Shown here: in pieces, positions 35,166 to 44,524 of the stretch
Layout: every line of letters starts with the position of its first letter
How positions within the stretch are numbered: the first letter of the stretch is position 1
NCBI RefSeq assembly: GCF_000425125.1
Contig: NZ_AULE01000023.1
Coordinates: forward strand, 62,001-126,000
Source: Paenibacillus taiwanensis DSM 18679
GTDB taxonomy: Bacteria; Bacillota; Bacilli; Paenibacillales; Paenibacillaceae
Direction: 5' to 3'
Length of the DNA stretch: 64,000 nucleotides
Notes under the pieces: generated by a model
Told to the model about the DNA's origin: nothing
Database searches by the model: none
The model's input: only the letters and a program-made list of their open reading frames with translations
Translations under genes and position numbers: made by a program

Positions 35166-36572
35166 ATGTCGACTACGTCTACTGCTTTGGTTCAAGAAAC
35201 GAAGACCCAACAAGTGTACACTTTTCTGCGTGACCGCTTATTTGGGGGCATTTATATGGCGGGGGAACGGTTGCCTTCAACCCGAGATCTTGCACATGAA
35301 ATAGGGGTGTCACGTGCACTTATTGTAGAGGTGTATGAGCAGTTGATTGCTGAGGGGTATTTGGAAGGACGTCGGGGATCAGGTACGTATGTGGTGGATT
35401 TGGGCGGTCGCAATCCCCTCGCAGCCGACATATATGAACAAGGCAGCTCTGTCGGGTTACGGGACCTCACAACAAGCGATACTCGCTTTACGGGGATTGA
35501 TTTTCGCCCGAGCTTCCCCGCCCTTGATTTGATTCCGCGTCAAAAATGGAAGGAAGCATCTCTTGCTGTGCTAAATAGCACCTCCCTCTATGACTGGGGG
35601 TATGCTGATCCAGCAGGAAATGAAGAGCTGCGGGGCCAAATCTGCCGTCTATTGCTGCACAACAAAGGGATTCAATGTCATCCGTCACAAGTAATCGTAA
35701 CGGCCGGCGCGACTCAAGCAATCATGCTATTGTGCAAGCTGCTGCTAGGCCCTAATGATGCTATTGCATCTGAGGACCCGACGGCCAGCTTTATTCGAGA
35801 TATTTTTGCATCGTCTGGGGCCACTATCATCCCTACTCCTATAGATGAGCAAGGGTTATGTGTCGATCAACTGCCAACGCTCATTTCTCCCAAGTGTGTA
35901 TTTGTTACGCCATCACATCAATTTCCTTTTGGCAGCATTTTATCAATTGGACGTCGGATTCAACTGCTGGAGTACGCACGGGCAAATCATAGCTACATTA
36001 TAGAGGATGATTACGACAGTGAGTTCCGCTATGCGGGGATGCCGGTACGTGCGCTGCGTGAGCTAGATGCAAAGAGAGTCGTGTATGTAGGAACGTTTAG
36101 TAAAAATATGTTTCCAGCCTTAAGGCTTGGATACATGGTCGTGCCGCATGAATTAGTGGCACCGCTGATTCAACTTAAACGGTTGACGGATATGCACAGT
36201 CCTGCCTTATCGCAAGCTGCCCTTGCCAAGTTTATCGCAGACCGTCACTTGGAGCATCATATAAATCATATGAAGCGGATTTACAGGAAAAGACGAAATC
36301 GACTTCTTACCGCTTTAGGGGAAACATTCGGTGCAGAGGTTAACATAACAGGTGATGCGGCAGGTTTACATCTCGTCGCAGAGTTCCCAGGTCGGCGATT
36401 CGACACCGATTTGGCGGCACAGCTTGAATCACAAAATATTCGAATATACCCTGCGGGTACGTACACGATTAGCAAAGGCAAATATGAAGACCGGCTTATT
36501 ATGGGATTCGGAAATCTTACAGAGGAGCAGATTGGCAAAGGAATAACAGCAATTGCTAATTTGTTGAAGTGA
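35166..36572 (+). CDS. MocR-type regulator: GntR helix-turn-helix fused to an aminotransferase domain
   Basis: The 468-residue protein has a GntR winged helix at about 15-80 (GERLPSTRDLAHEIGVSRALIVEVYEQLIAEGYLEGRRGSGTYV). A class-I aminotransferase-like domain fills the rest, with IIEDDYDSEFRY holding the PLP-ring aspartate and GTFSKNMFPALRLGY holding the PLP-lysine. MocR/PdxR regulators sense PLP or an amino compound through this domain. It is transcribed divergently from the MFS/epimerase genes with 131 bases between the start codons, and probably controls them. ATG follows AAGGAG at a rather long 10-base gap. Confidence 0.9.
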   Translation: MSTTSTALVQETKTQQVYTFLRDRLFGGIYMAGERLPSTRDLAHEIGVSRALIVEVYEQLIAEGYLEGRRGSGTYVVDLGGRNPLAADIYEQGSSVGLRDLTTSDTRFTGIDFRPSFPALDLIPRQKWKEASLAVLNSTSLYDWGYADPAGNEELRGQICRLLLHNKGIQCHPSQVIVTAGATQAIMLLCKLLLGPNDAIASEDPTASFIRDIFASSGATIIPTPIDEQGLCVDQLPTLISPKCVFVTPSHQFPFGSILSIGRRIQLLEYARANHSYIIEDDYDSEFRYAGMPVRALRELDAKRVVYVGTFSKNMFPALRLGYMVVPHELVAPLIQLKRLTDMHSPALSQAALAKFIADRHLEHHINHMKRIYRKRRNRLLTALGETFGAEVNITGDAAGLHLVAEFPGRRFDTDLAAQLESQNIRIYPAGTYTISKGKYEDRLIMGFGNLTEEQIGKGITAIANLLK

Positions 36573-36623
36573 ACGAATGGGAAGTTGGCATCAGCATCTG
36601 TTTGACTTGTCAGCAAATGAATA

Positions 36624-36660
36624 GCACCTGCCTCTCCAAGCGTGCTGGAGAAGCAGGTGC
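36624..36660. terminator. Hairpin between converging MocR and SDR genes
   Basis: GCACCTGCCTCTCCA pairs with TGGAGAAGCAGGTGC (14 of 15) around a seven-base loop. No T-run follows on either strand. The very stable stem between two converging genes suggests a bidirectional terminator. Confidence 0.6.
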
Positions 36661-36704
36661 GGATGTAGATTGAAATGTTGAACAGATAAGATAAGTGCTG
36701 CTTC

Positions 36705-37454
36705 TTATTTAAAGGAAGCATAGCCCTCGTCGGCCATCACAACACTGCCGTTGATTGCACTGGCTTCTTCTAAGGACAATAAATACACGGAGTCCGCGAC
36801 TTGCTCAGGCGTAGTTAATTTGTTGCCGATGACTTTGGCTTTCATCGCATCGACCATCCCTTGATCTTTGTAGCCCTGAATGATCGGCGTATCCACAGCA
36901 CCTGGTGCTACCGCCAACACTCGAATGCCATACGGCGCCAGTTCAAGTGCGGCAGACTTCGTCATCATAATGACGGCGCCTTTGGAAGCGTGATACGCAA
37001 ATGTGCCCGGAGAAGCTAAAAATCCAAATACAGAAGCGGTGTTAATAATGACCCCTTTTGTCCCCAGTTCACGCATTTTTTTGCCTGCCGCTATAATACC
37101 GTGAACTACCCCGTGTTGATTGACGTTGATGACACTATGGTAGTCACGAAGGTCTTGATCCAAGACAGGTGTGATTCGTCCGATGCCTGCGTTGTTAAAC
37201 ATAACATCGATTTTGCCGAATGCGGCTACCGCTTGCTCAACGAGCGCCTCTACTTCTTCAAACTTGGAGACATCTGTTTTTACAAAAATAGCTTGTCCGC
37301 CGTTCTCATTAATCATCTCCACCGTTTGAGTGCCAGCTTGTTCATTAAAGTCAGCAACTACAACCTGCGCGCCTTTACTTGCAAATTTAAGGGCTGTCGC
37401 TCTACCGATACCGCTTGCGCCACCTGTAATTACAGCTACTTTGTTTGTGTCCAT
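36705..37454 (-). CDS. Short-chain dehydrogenase/reductase
   Basis: The 249-residue protein is a classical SDR: TGGASGIGRA (cofactor glycines, 10-19), D in VVADFN that favours NAD, NNAGIG near 86, and the catalytic S-x12-YHASK pair (active-site Tyr153/Lys157 region, in FAYHASKGAV). It is divergent from a LysR gene with 162 bases between them. That arrangement makes it the likely target of the LysR protein. Substrate not predictable. Confidence 0.88.
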   Translation of the reverse strand: MDTNKVAVITGGASGIGRATALKFASKGAQVVVADFNEQAGTQTVEMINENGGQAIFVKTDVSKFEEVEALVEQAVAAFGKIDVMFNNAGIGRITPVLDQDLRDYHSVINVNQHGVVHGIIAAGKKMRELGTKGVIINTASVFGFLASPGTFAYHASKGAVIMMTKSAALELAPYGIRVLAVAPGAVDTPIIQGYKDQGMVDAMKAKVIGNKLTTPEQVADSVYLLSLEEASAINGSVVMADEGYASFK

Positions 37455-37566
37455 CGATTATACCTCCATTAAGGTGATGTACTATAATAAAAATGTAATA
37501 GGTTCTATCTTGGTGCTGCTTCCATTCGATACACTCAGTGTAACTCGCTATAAATTTAAATAAAAT

Positions 37567-37590
37567 TTAATTATATTTACTTATAATTAA
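37567..37590. promoter_or_regulatory. LysR-type operator candidate between the SDR and LysR genes
   Basis: TTAATTATA and TTATAATTAA form a near-perfect inverted repeat around TTTAC. It fits the T-N11-A pattern of LysR binding sites. It lies in an AT-rich stretch 27 bases before the LysR start codon. Confidence 0.5.
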
Positions 37591-37616
37591 TTAAATCTTA
37601 ACAAGGGGATTTGACG

Positions 37617-38498
37617 ATGAATTTAGAACAGATGGAGTATATTGTCGAGGTAGCCAATACGGGCTCATTTACAAAGGCGGCTCAAAATACCCATGTCACT
37701 TTATCTGCAATCAGTCAATCGATATCCTTATTGGAAGCCGATCTGGGCATCACCTTATTTAATCGTTCGCGGGGTCAAGGTGCGCTCCCAACCGTTGAAG
37801 GAAAACAGATCATCAAGAAAGCGCAGGAAGTATTGGCCAAAGTGAATGAGCTAAAAGAAGAGGCAAGAGGATACAGCAATACATTAAGCGGTGAATTGAG
37901 AATTGCGACCATACCAGGCCCTATGCACCTGCTTGTGGATGTGGTGTCGTCGTTTAAGGCGGATTATCCACATGTGAATATTGAAATTTTTGAAAAAGGA
38001 CCCAATGAAATATTGCAGGACCTGGAACACAGCAGAATTGATATCGGATTAATCGTGCTAAACGATGAGGTTATTAACAGAAAGGAATATGTGACGTTCG
38101 AAAAATTGTGGGAGGGGAAGATGGTTGTAGGGGTTCATCCGAATTCACCATTTGCCCACGAGAAGAAGATCAAGCCCGAACAGTTAGTCGGTCAAACGTT
38201 GGTTTTATATGATGACAAAGATTTATGGGAGGATACCAACACCTTAATTTCAAAACATGGCAAAGCCAATATTCTCTTTACTACAAACAATACCAAGGCA
38301 ATCCAGAACGCAGTGAAGCGTGGCTTGGCGATTACGGTCGGGCTGGAGTATTCGTTCACGGACATAGCGGACATTGTGCCAGTAGAGCTGGATCAATCGG
38401 ATGTAAGCCCCGTTTATTACGGCTGGGTGCTGCATAAAGGGAAGCATCCGTCACAGGCATCAAAGCGATTTATTCAACGATTGCAGAGTGAATTTTAA
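37617..38498 (+). CDS. LysR-family transcriptional regulator
   Basis: The 293-residue protein starts at ATG 37617, behind AGGGG with eight bases between. The LysR helix-turn-helix is at 1-60 (LEQMEYIVEVANTGSFTKAAQNTHVTLSAISQSISLLEADLGITLFNRS). An effector-binding domain of the two-lobe type follows, beginning LSGELRIATIPG near 90. It probably controls the divergent SDR gene and itself; the ligand is unknown. Confidence 0.92.
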   Translation: MNLEQMEYIVEVANTGSFTKAAQNTHVTLSAISQSISLLEADLGITLFNRSRGQGALPTVEGKQIIKKAQEVLAKVNELKEEARGYSNTLSGELRIATIPGPMHLLVDVVSSFKADYPHVNIEIFEKGPNEILQDLEHSRIDIGLIVLNDEVINRKEYVTFEKLWEGKMVVGVHPNSPFAHEKKIKPEQLVGQTLVLYDDKDLWEDTNTLISKHGKANILFTTNNTKAIQNAVKRGLAITVGLEYSFTDIADIVPVELDQSDVSPVYYGWVLHKGKHPSQASKRFIQRLQSEF

Positions 38499-38803
38499 CA
38501 CCCTGTGTGCGGTAGTTAAGGACTAGCTAAGGACTGATCAACGTACAAATTGCAATCTGCTTTACTTGTAATCTCCTCTAAGGGGATGATCAACAAGCTT
38601 TTTCTCTATGAACTTTTATATAGGATGGGATGGGAAGCTTGCCATTAAGAGAAGACTATGCCAGTATATATACATATAAGGAACCTACTGGATGTTATTG
38701 TGTAGTATGCATGCCTATACTAATGCTGTGCGTTCGATAGTGTGAGACAATAATAATCCAAGCTAATGCACTAGTTTTAAAATGAGCCATAAAGATTGGA
38801 GAA
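38499..38803. other. 305-base gap with no gene seen
   Basis: It holds an 8-base direct repeat (TAAGGACT, twice within 20 bases, near 38515-38538) and an inverted repeat TAGTAT/ATACTA at about 38703. No RNA or coding signature was found. Confidence 0.35.
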
Positions 38804-38809
38804 ATGAGA

Positions 38810-39151
38810 ATGTCTAATTTGCCAAATTGTCCAGCATGTCATTCCGAATACACGTACGAGGATGGAAGTTTGTTTATTTGCCCAGAATGCGCACATGAAT
38901 GGACACTAGATTCGGATCAGGACAACAACGAAGATCAAAAGGTCGTAAAAGATGCAAATGGCAACGTGCTGCAGGACGGCGATTCCGTATCTGTCATCAA
39001 AGACTTAAAGGTTAAAGGATCGTCATCGGTCGTGAAAATAGGAACTAAAGTTAAAAACATCCGGTTAGTGGATGGTGATCATGACATAGATTGTAAAATT
39101 GACGGCTTCGGGGCGATGAAATTAAAATCCGAGTTTGTCAAAAAGATATAA
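38810..39151 (+). CDS. PhnA/YjdM-family zinc-ribbon protein
   Basis: The 113-residue protein starts at ATG 38810, eight bases after GGAG; an ATG six bases earlier is too close to it. Two CxxC pairs near the N-terminus (CPACHSE and CPECAHEW) form a zinc ribbon. The C-terminal part ([31 protein letters not shown]) is typical of the PhnA/YjdM family. Despite the name, YjdM is not shown to take part in phosphonate breakdown. A single-gene unit with its own terminator. Confidence 0.9.
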   Translation: MSNLPNCPACHSEYTYEDGSLFICPECAHEWTLDSDQDNNEDQKVVKDANGNVLQDGDSVSVIKDLKVKGSSSVVKIGTKVKNIRLVDGDHDIDCKIDGFGAMKLKSEFVKKI

Positions 39152-39182
39152 TGTTCATTCCAAGCGAATAGTGGCAATCGAG

Positions 39183-39213
39183 ACAAAAGCCTTCTAACTT
39201 AGAGGGCTTTTGT
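39183..39213 (+). terminator. Terminator after the PhnA-like gene
   Basis: ACAAAAGCC and GGCTTTTGT, extended by TCT/AGA, form a stem with a short loop and the run TTTTGTTTG at the end. Confidence 0.85.
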
Positions 39214-39268
39214 TTGTGTATGATGCCGCAATACAAGGCTTGGCACACCTACAAATTAGTTAAAAATA

Positions 39269-39308
39269 AATATTCCTTTACAGGAATATTCCCTTCATAG
39301 TATATTAT
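39269..39308 (+). promoter_or_regulatory. Promoter and palindrome ahead of the ArsR/AHSA1 pair
   Basis: AATATTCCT and AGGAATATT form a 9-bp inverted repeat at 39269-39290. It overlaps a candidate -35 box TTTACA, which is followed 18 bases later by TATATT. The palindrome is a good candidate ArsR operator. Confidence 0.55.
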
Positions 39309-39415
39309 ATGCAAGGGTACAGAACAGATGAAATCAGGTGAGTTAATATGTATGAGAACGAGCCCATAACTCATAACGTACTCCATACCAACGCTACATT
39401 AGCAGGGACTACATC

Positions 39416-39760
39416 ATGAAGGATATTACAACTTTTAGTGCGCTGTCAGAACCAAATCGCTTGCGTATAATCGAGCTATTGCGGCAAGGCCCTTTGACTG
39501 TAGGGGAGATTGCAGAACGGCTTGAATTGCGTCAGCCACAAGCGTCCAAGCATTTGCGTGTATTGCTGGAGGCAGGCCTGGTTGAGGTTGAGGCAGTGGC
39601 GAACCGTCGCCATTATAGACTCCGACAGGAGCCGTTCCAAGCGCTTGATACTTGGCTTGAGTCCTATCGCAAGGTTTGGAGTGAGCGCTTTGACAACTTG
39701 GATCATTACTTGCAGCAGTTGCAAAGGGATAATCACCAACAGGACGATGTGCCTGAATAG
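39416..39760 (+). CDS. ArsR-family regulator paired with an AHSA1 protein
   Basis: The 114-residue winged-helix protein has FSALSEPNRLRIIELLRQGPLTVGEIAERLELRQPQASKHLRVLLEAGLVEVEAVANRRHYRL, the full ArsR core. It has no cysteines, so it does not sense metals by the usual sites. It is 12 bases ahead of an AHSA1/SRPBCC gene, a very common ArsR-AHSA1 pairing in Bacillales, and follows a promoter with a palindrome. The two genes are one operon. Confidence 0.88.
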   Translation: MKDITTFSALSEPNRLRIIELLRQGPLTVGEIAERLELRQPQASKHLRVLLEAGLVEVEAVANRRHYRLRQEPFQALDTWLESYRKVWSERFDNLDHYLQQLQRDNHQQDDVPE

Positions 39761-39772
39761 GAGGAATTAATA

Positions 39773-40279
39773 ATGTCCAGTACGATGATCACAAGAGTAG
39801 AAGGCGCAGAGCTTATTTTGGAGCGCGTGTTTCATGCACCACGCGAACTCGTGTTTAAAGTGTTCTCTGAAGCTGAGCATTTGAAGCAATGGTGGGGGCC
39901 GCGAGGCTGGAACGTAACAGTATGCCATGTTGATTTTCGCGAAGGCGGCGTATGGCATTACTGTATGAAGTGCGAGGACAAGAATCAGGGTGATTTTTTT
40001 GGATTTGAGTCGTGGGGCAAGGCCGTCTATCAGGAGATTATAGCGCCTGAGAAGCTTGTGTATGTAGATTATTTTTCCGACGCGGATGGTAATGTGACAG
40101 AAGGTATGCCATCCTCGCAGGTCACCGTGACGTTTATTGAAGAGGAAGGCAAGACGAAGCTGATTTGCCGATCACGTTATGAATCTGCGGAAGCATTGGA
40201 TAACGTGATGAAGATGGGGATGGAGCAGGGCATAACAGAAACATGGGATCGCCTTGATGAGTATGTGCAAAGTGTATAG
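39773..40279 (+). CDS. AHSA1/SRPBCC-domain protein
   Basis: The 168-residue protein has the START-like AHSA1 fold: FHAPRELVFKVFSEAEHLKQWWGPRGW near 20, then the curved beta-sheet with TVTFIEEEGKTKL and a long C-terminal helix. Such proteins bind a hydrophobic ligand. It is cotranscribed with the ArsR gene, and a strong terminator follows. The ligand is unknown. Confidence 0.88.
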   Translation: MSSTMITRVEGAELILERVFHAPRELVFKVFSEAEHLKQWWGPRGWNVTVCHVDFREGGVWHYCMKCEDKNQGDFFGFESWGKAVYQEIIAPEKLVYVDYFSDADGNVTEGMPSSQVTVTFIEEEGKTKLICRSRYESAEALDNVMKMGMEQGITETWDRLDEYVQSV

Positions 40280-40364
40280 GATTACGTGGTGCTTCGCCTA
40301 GGCTTGCATAACAGAACGACTACTATGCTCAGTCTCGGACGTTAATAGAATAGCAGAATCATAC

Positions 40365-40410
40365 AAGGGGCTATCTCAAAGTCGATTTTTCGACTTAGAG
40401 ACGCCCCTTT
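40365..40410. terminator. Strong bidirectional terminator
   Basis: AAGGGGC and GCCCCTT, with inner TCTC/GAGA and AAGTCGA/TCGACTT helices, form a long stem with two small mismatches and a loop of T. T-runs occur on the plus strand (CCTTTTG) and in the loop. It separates the converging AHSA1 and NDH-2 genes. Confidence 0.85.
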
Positions 40411-40460
40411 TGCTGTGTGTTCATCGGTTGTTGTGTTGTTACCTTTGGATACGCAGAAAT

Positions 40461-41648
40461 TTATGACTTGATTAAGCTGGCCATGTTCCAAGTGAGCTGC
40501 CGAATTTTCCAACCGATCTTGCCGGTTAAGATGATGTCGAGCCCCCTATATCGTGTCCATACTACACCGCGATTGGGTCCTAATCCCACACAGAAGAAGT
40601 CCATAAAGCTTTTGTGGGAAGGTGCAGCAGTGCCTTGTAAATCGGCAAAGACAATTTTGCCTAATCTCGCGGCTTGAGCGTTGCCTTCTTTGCAGGTCAT
40701 CTGATCCACCTGCCCGCTGGCAGGGTCCACGATTCGGGCACAGTCGCCAATGCTGTATATACATGAGCAACCCTTGACGCGGTATGAAGCATCTACGACG
40801 AGCTGCCCTTCCGGTGTGACGGGCAGCCCTAGGCTGCGTACGATCGGATTCGGCAGCAGGCCAAGTGTCCAGACGCAGACACCAACCGGAATGACATCAC
40901 CGTCTGCGAGTGTAAGCTGACCGTCCTGCTCGTGCAGCGCCTTCTTTCGATGAAGGACGGTTACACCGCAGTCTGCCAAGCTTCGCTCCAGCTTACGGGC
41001 CATCTTGGCAGGGCCGTTCGGCAACAAAGTATCCTGCGCGTTCAGCAAGTACACCTTCACGTCCGCAGGATTAAGGCCAAGCCCTACCGCAGCCGCGCGT
41101 ATAGCATGAGCCAGCTCTGCCGCAGTTTCGATGCCGCTAATGCCTGCTCCTGCAACAGCGAGTGTAAGCAATCGCTGCCTCAGTGCTGCATTCGGCTCAC
41201 GAACGGCTTGCTGGAGGTTCGCAAGCCATAACTTGCGGATCGTTGCAGCCGCATGGATGCTGGACAGTGTAATGCCGCCTTGTGCAGGTGCTGCTTCCCG
41301 AATTACACTGCCAAGCGCCAATACGATGACATCATAGCCGATAGATTGCGTAGCGCCGTCCTCATCGGTGTAATGAAGCTTGCGGTGCGTGGGCTCCAAG
41401 GCGCTAACGGTGCCTTGGATCACCTCCACCCCTTCCGAAAAGAGCTCTTTGAGCGGCAAAGTTATATTCATGTCTGCCGCAGCAGGCTTAAATAACAATA
41501 CTTTACGCAGATGATGCGGCTGCTTATCCATTAAGATGAACCGAACCTCCCGCCCCTTTACTTGTTCGCCAAGCGATTGGCGAAGGGCTTGCAGCGCATG
41601 AATACCGGCGTAACCTCCGCCCACGACGATACATGTGAATGGTGTCAT
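40461..41648 (-). CDS. Type II NADH dehydrogenase-like flavoprotein (NDH-2)
   Basis: The 395-residue protein starts at ATG 41648, behind AAGGAG. It begins with an FAD motif (IVVGGGYAGIHAL), has a second nucleotide motif around 165-180 (VAGAGISGIETAAEL) and the FAD-ring motif IYSIGDCARI near 300. NDH-2 enzymes oxidise NADH and reduce quinone at the membrane without pumping. The C-terminal anchor is short, so it could also be a soluble disulfide- or sulfide-oxidoreductase relative. Divergent from an ArsR gene with 218 bases between starts, so possibly under its control. Confidence 0.82.
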   Translation of the reverse strand: MTPFTCIVVGGGYAGIHALQALRQSLGEQVKGREVRFILMDKQPHHLRKVLLFKPAAADMNITLPLKELFSEGVEVIQGTVSALEPTHRKLHYTDEDGATQSIGYDVIVLALGSVIREAAPAQGGITLSSIHAAATIRKLWLANLQQAVREPNAALRQRLLTLAVAGAGISGIETAAELAHAIRAAAVGLGLNPADVKVYLLNAQDTLLPNGPAKMARKLERSLADCGVTVLHRKKALHEQDGQLTLADGDVIPVGVCVWTLGLLPNPIVRSLGLPVTPEGQLVVDASYRVKGCSCIYSIGDCARIVDPASGQVDQMTCKEGNAQAARLGKIVFADLQGTAAPSHKSFMDFFCVGLGPNRGVVWTRYRGLDIILTGKIGWKIRQLTWNMASLIKS

Positions 41649-41801
41649 TTGAACCATCTCCTTAAATGGGATTATATCTATAAGGCGAATGGGGAGAGCG
41701 TTTTGTGACAAGATGATGGGATTCCGAAAATTAAATTACGGCAGGGTATAAATATTGAGATAACTAGCAGCCTATCATAACGGTTTATTTTTTCGTACAG
41801 G

Positions 41802-41848
41802 TTGAAATGAGATCATAGCTGTATTATAATCCGTTTAAATAATTAAAC
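41802..41848 (+). promoter_or_regulatory. Promoter and operator of the ArsR/saccharopine-dehydrogenase-like unit
   Basis: TTGAAA (41802-41807), a 17-base spacer and TATAAT (41825-41830) make a near-consensus promoter. The perfect inverted repeat GTTTAA-ATAA-TTAAAC at 41833-41848 covers the likely start site and is a candidate ArsR operator. Confidence 0.8.
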
Positions 41849-41866
41849 TTATCAACGGAGTGAAAT

Positions 41867-42205
41867 ATGACTACACCTAACTGCACAAGCAAGTCGATTG
41901 ACATGCTGGGTAAGCTCAGTCCTTACTTTCATGGTATGGGCGATCCCGTTCGTCAGCAGATTATTGCGCTTCTCATGGATAAGGAGAGCCTTAACGTAAC
42001 GCAGATAGCGGAGCATATTCCAATGTCGCGTCCAACGGTATCTCATCATTTAAAGATACTAAAGCAAGCAGGCTTGCTCCAAGCAACCAAAAAAGGCACC
42101 GAATTGCATTATCGCCTGGAGTTTGAGGAAGCAATATCGCTGTTAAAGCAGCTTGTTATGCTTGTGGAAGAGGAATGTTTGACTGTATCAAACGATCAGA
42201 AATAG
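41867..42205 (+). CDS. ArsR-family regulator ahead of a saccharopine-dehydrogenase-like gene
   Basis: The 112-residue winged-helix protein has GMGDPVRQQIIALLMDKESLNVTQIAEHIPMSRPTVSHHLKILKQAGLL, a standard ArsR recognition region. Two cysteines, one near each end, are not in the arrangement of the arsenic or cadmium sites. It lies 80 bases before the dehydrogenase-like gene and has a palindromic operator. Likely to control both. Confidence 0.9.
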   Translation: MTTPNCTSKSIDMLGKLSPYFHGMGDPVRQQIIALLMDKESLNVTQIAEHIPMSRPTVSHHLKILKQAGLLQATKKGTELHYRLEFEEAISLLKQLVMLVEEECLTVSNDQK

Positions 42206-42285
42206 GGGCAGGAGCTGTCCCTATTTTTAACCGCTATATGTTGATAAGTTTAAACATATAAACATAATAAAAAGGAGCATGTGCA

Positions 42286-43389
42286 ATGAAGAGCCAAACA
42301 AAAGGAGCTAGACAAACAGTATTGATTGTTGGCGGGTACGGTGTGGTAGGGAGCCAGATTGCACGTATTTTACTGCAACGACATCCCGGGATGATCATCT
42401 TGCTGGGTGGGCGTAATCCGAATCGGCCCGTCCCTTTTGAAGAAAAAAGCGTACAAACCGTTAGCGTAAACAACATGGCGGAGGACCCGTTGGAGCATGT
42501 TACCGAGGAGCTAACGTTAATTATCAATGTGGTCAACGATCTGGAGGATCGCTTACTGCTGTCGGCTGTGCGAAGAAGGATACCGCTAGTAGACGTTACG
42601 CGCTGGACCGAGCGCTTTATACATGCGTTTAACAAGTTGGAAGAGGTTAACACGAGTACACCTGTCATCTTTTCTTCTGGCTGGATGGGCGGCACAGCGG
42701 CCTTGTTCGCCAAAATCATTTCAGAAGGGCTGTGGGATACACACATTAACATTCATGCGCTCTATTCTTTGAAGGATAAGGCAGGACCTGATTCGACGGC
42801 GTATATGGATCGTCTGTCCATCCCATTTGATATCGTTGAAAACAAGGTCAAGCGCTCTGTTTATCCGATGACAGATCCGATTAAGGTCCGCTTCCCTAAC
42901 GATTACATTACAAAAAGCTACCGCTTGGATACGCCTGACCATGTGACACTAGTAAAGGACAAAAATATTAGCGCAGCTCATTTTCGGATCGCTTTTGATA
43001 ACAAAGCATCTACGTGCGCGCTTGTTGCAATGGTGAGAACAGGATTATGGGGGCGTTTAAGCGGTGAGCGGTTTCGGCGAGTGCGACATAGTGTGCTGTA
43101 CAATCCGGGCAATGGACAGCCGCATTATCTCGTTATTCATATTCGTGGTCGTAATGTGGAAGGGCAATACGAAGAAAGAACGATTCAATTGACAGACCCG
43201 TTAGGTCAGACTCATCTGACCGCACTGGGGGCTGCTATTCAGGCCGAGAACATTGTGCGAGCTGCGGACAACTATTGGCGAAACCCGCGGGCCTACTATC
43301 CAGAGGAACTGCTGGACCTTGGTGTCAGCGCGACTAACGTGTTTGATTATTATCGTGCGCATGGGGTTGTAATAAACGAAGCAAGATGA
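42286..43389 (+). CDS. Saccharopine-dehydrogenase-like NAD(P)-binding protein, first copy
   Basis: The 367-residue protein starts with a Rossmann motif (VLIVGGYGVVGSQIARILLQR, near 12). SGWMGGTAAL near 128 lies where the catalytic domain begins. It belongs to the saccharopine dehydrogenase/trans-acting enoyl-reductase-like group, members of which are often oxidoreductases of unknown substrate. It shares its start with the gene at 56188 (VVGGYGHVGRTI), so the two are paralogues. Both have a regulator or methyltransferase partner, suggesting a shared chemistry. Confidence 0.8.
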   Translation: MKSQTKGARQTVLIVGGYGVVGSQIARILLQRHPGMIILLGGRNPNRPVPFEEKSVQTVSVNNMAEDPLEHVTEELTLIINVVNDLEDRLLLSAVRRRIPLVDVTRWTERFIHAFNKLEEVNTSTPVIFSSGWMGGTAALFAKIISEGLWDTHINIHALYSLKDKAGPDSTAYMDRLSIPFDIVENKVKRSVYPMTDPIKVRFPNDYITKSYRLDTPDHVTLVKDKNISAAHFRIAFDNKASTCALVAMVRTGLWGRLSGERFRRVRHSVLYNPGNGQPHYLVIHIRGRNVEGQYEERTIQLTDPLGQTHLTALGAAIQAENIVRAADNYWRNPRAYYPEELLDLGVSATNVFDYYRAHGVVINEAR

Positions 43390-43473
43390 GGATCACGGTT
43401 GCTAAGGAGAGGGAAATTAAACCCGTCATAAGCAGCACCTTCTGTTTTGTCCTTGCAGGGGTTCAACCAATAG

Positions 43474-43510
43474 AAAGAGGAGCCTTCCGGCTTAAAGCCC
43501 AGCTCCTCTT
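43474..43510. terminator. Terminator between converging genes
   Basis: AAGAGGAGC and GCTCCTCTT flank an inner GGCTT/AAGCC, giving a two-step stem. On the minus strand CTCTTTCTATT follows, ending the iron-transport operon. It can also end the saccharopine-dehydrogenase-like gene. Confidence 0.75.
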
Positions 43511-43516
43511 GCTGCT

Positions 43517-44524
43517 TTACTTTTTCAATAACAAATAAACAAAATACGGCGCACCGATCAGGGCTACTATTATGCCTACAGGTATGCCGTCAGGCTCGGC
43601 CACGTTACGTCCAATCGTATCTGCGATGAGCAAAAGCCAGCCGCCAAGCAGAATAGCCAGCGGCAGAAACAGCTGATGTCGTGGACCAACTAGCGACTTG
43701 GCAATATGTGGAGCCATCAGCCCTACAAAGGCAATACCACCTGTTACAGATACAGCAGATGCTGCCAATGCAACGGCTGTAAGCAGCAGTACAATTCGTT
43801 CTTTCTCCATCTGCACACCAACACCGATAGCTACGGGCTCATTAAGGGCAAGCAGGTTAAGTTTGTTGGCTTTGTAGAGCGCAAACGGAATTAACACGAT
43901 AAGCCAAGGCAGTAATGTCCATATAAAAGGCCAATCGGTGCCCCAAATGTTGCCTGCGAGCCACTTCGCAATAAAGTCAACCTGAATGCGTTGGGCGGAA
44001 GAGATTATTACGATCATAACTCCAGAAAGTGCGAGCGAGAAGCCGATCCCAACCAAGACTAAGCGTACAGGCTGAAGGCCTGAACTACGGCTGTATGAGA
44101 ATAAATAGATCAAGCATGCGGTCAGCATCGCCCCGATAAAAGCAATTAACGGCAGCATGTAAACAAAGGACCCTGTATCAATTGGAAAATATAATACAAA
44201 CAATGCAATCCCCACACCAGCGCCCGAGTTAATGCCAATGATGCCAGGGTCGGCCAGATCATTACGCGTAATACTTTGCAAAATGGCTCCAGACAAGGCG
44301 AGCGCCATACCAGCCAACAGTGTAATGATGATGCGCGGCAAGCGAATCGAGAACAAGACAAAGCTTTCTTTAAACGTACCTTGGCCAAATAAGGTAGGGA
44401 GCAGCCGGTCATATGACAGGGATGAATACCCATGTCCTAAGCCGACTACAATTGTGATGGCAATCAAGGCAGCAAGCATGAGTACAAACAAGCGTTGTCT
44501 GCGAATTAGTGAGGGCTCAATCAT
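43517..44524 (-). CDS. FecCD-type iron-siderophore permease (FhuG-like)
   Basis: The 335-residue protein has about nine or ten membrane segments and the BtuC/FecCD signature LAGMALALSGAILQSITRNDLADPGIIGINSGAG near 72. A second conserved stretch, GGIAFVGLMAPHIAKSLVGPRH, stands near 255 and contacts the ATPase. It pairs with the permease ahead of it, and its ATG overlaps that stop by one base. It is the last gene of the iron operon. Substrate specificity is given by the binding protein. Confidence 0.92.
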   Translation of the reverse strand: MIEPSLIRRQRLFVLMLAALIAITIVVGLGHGYSSLSYDRLLPTLFGQGTFKESFVLFSIRLPRIIITLLAGMALALSGAILQSITRNDLADPGIIGINSGAGVGIALFVLYFPIDTGSFVYMLPLIAFIGAMLTACLIYLFSYSRSSGLQPVRLVLVGIGFSLALSGVMIVIISSAQRIQVDFIAKWLAGNIWGTDWPFIWTLLPWLIVLIPFALYKANKLNLLALNEPVAIGVGVQMEKERIVLLLTAVALAASAVSVTGGIAFVGLMAPHIAKSLVGPRHQLFLPLAILLGGWLLLIADTIGRNVAEPDGIPVGIIVALIGAPYFVYLLLKK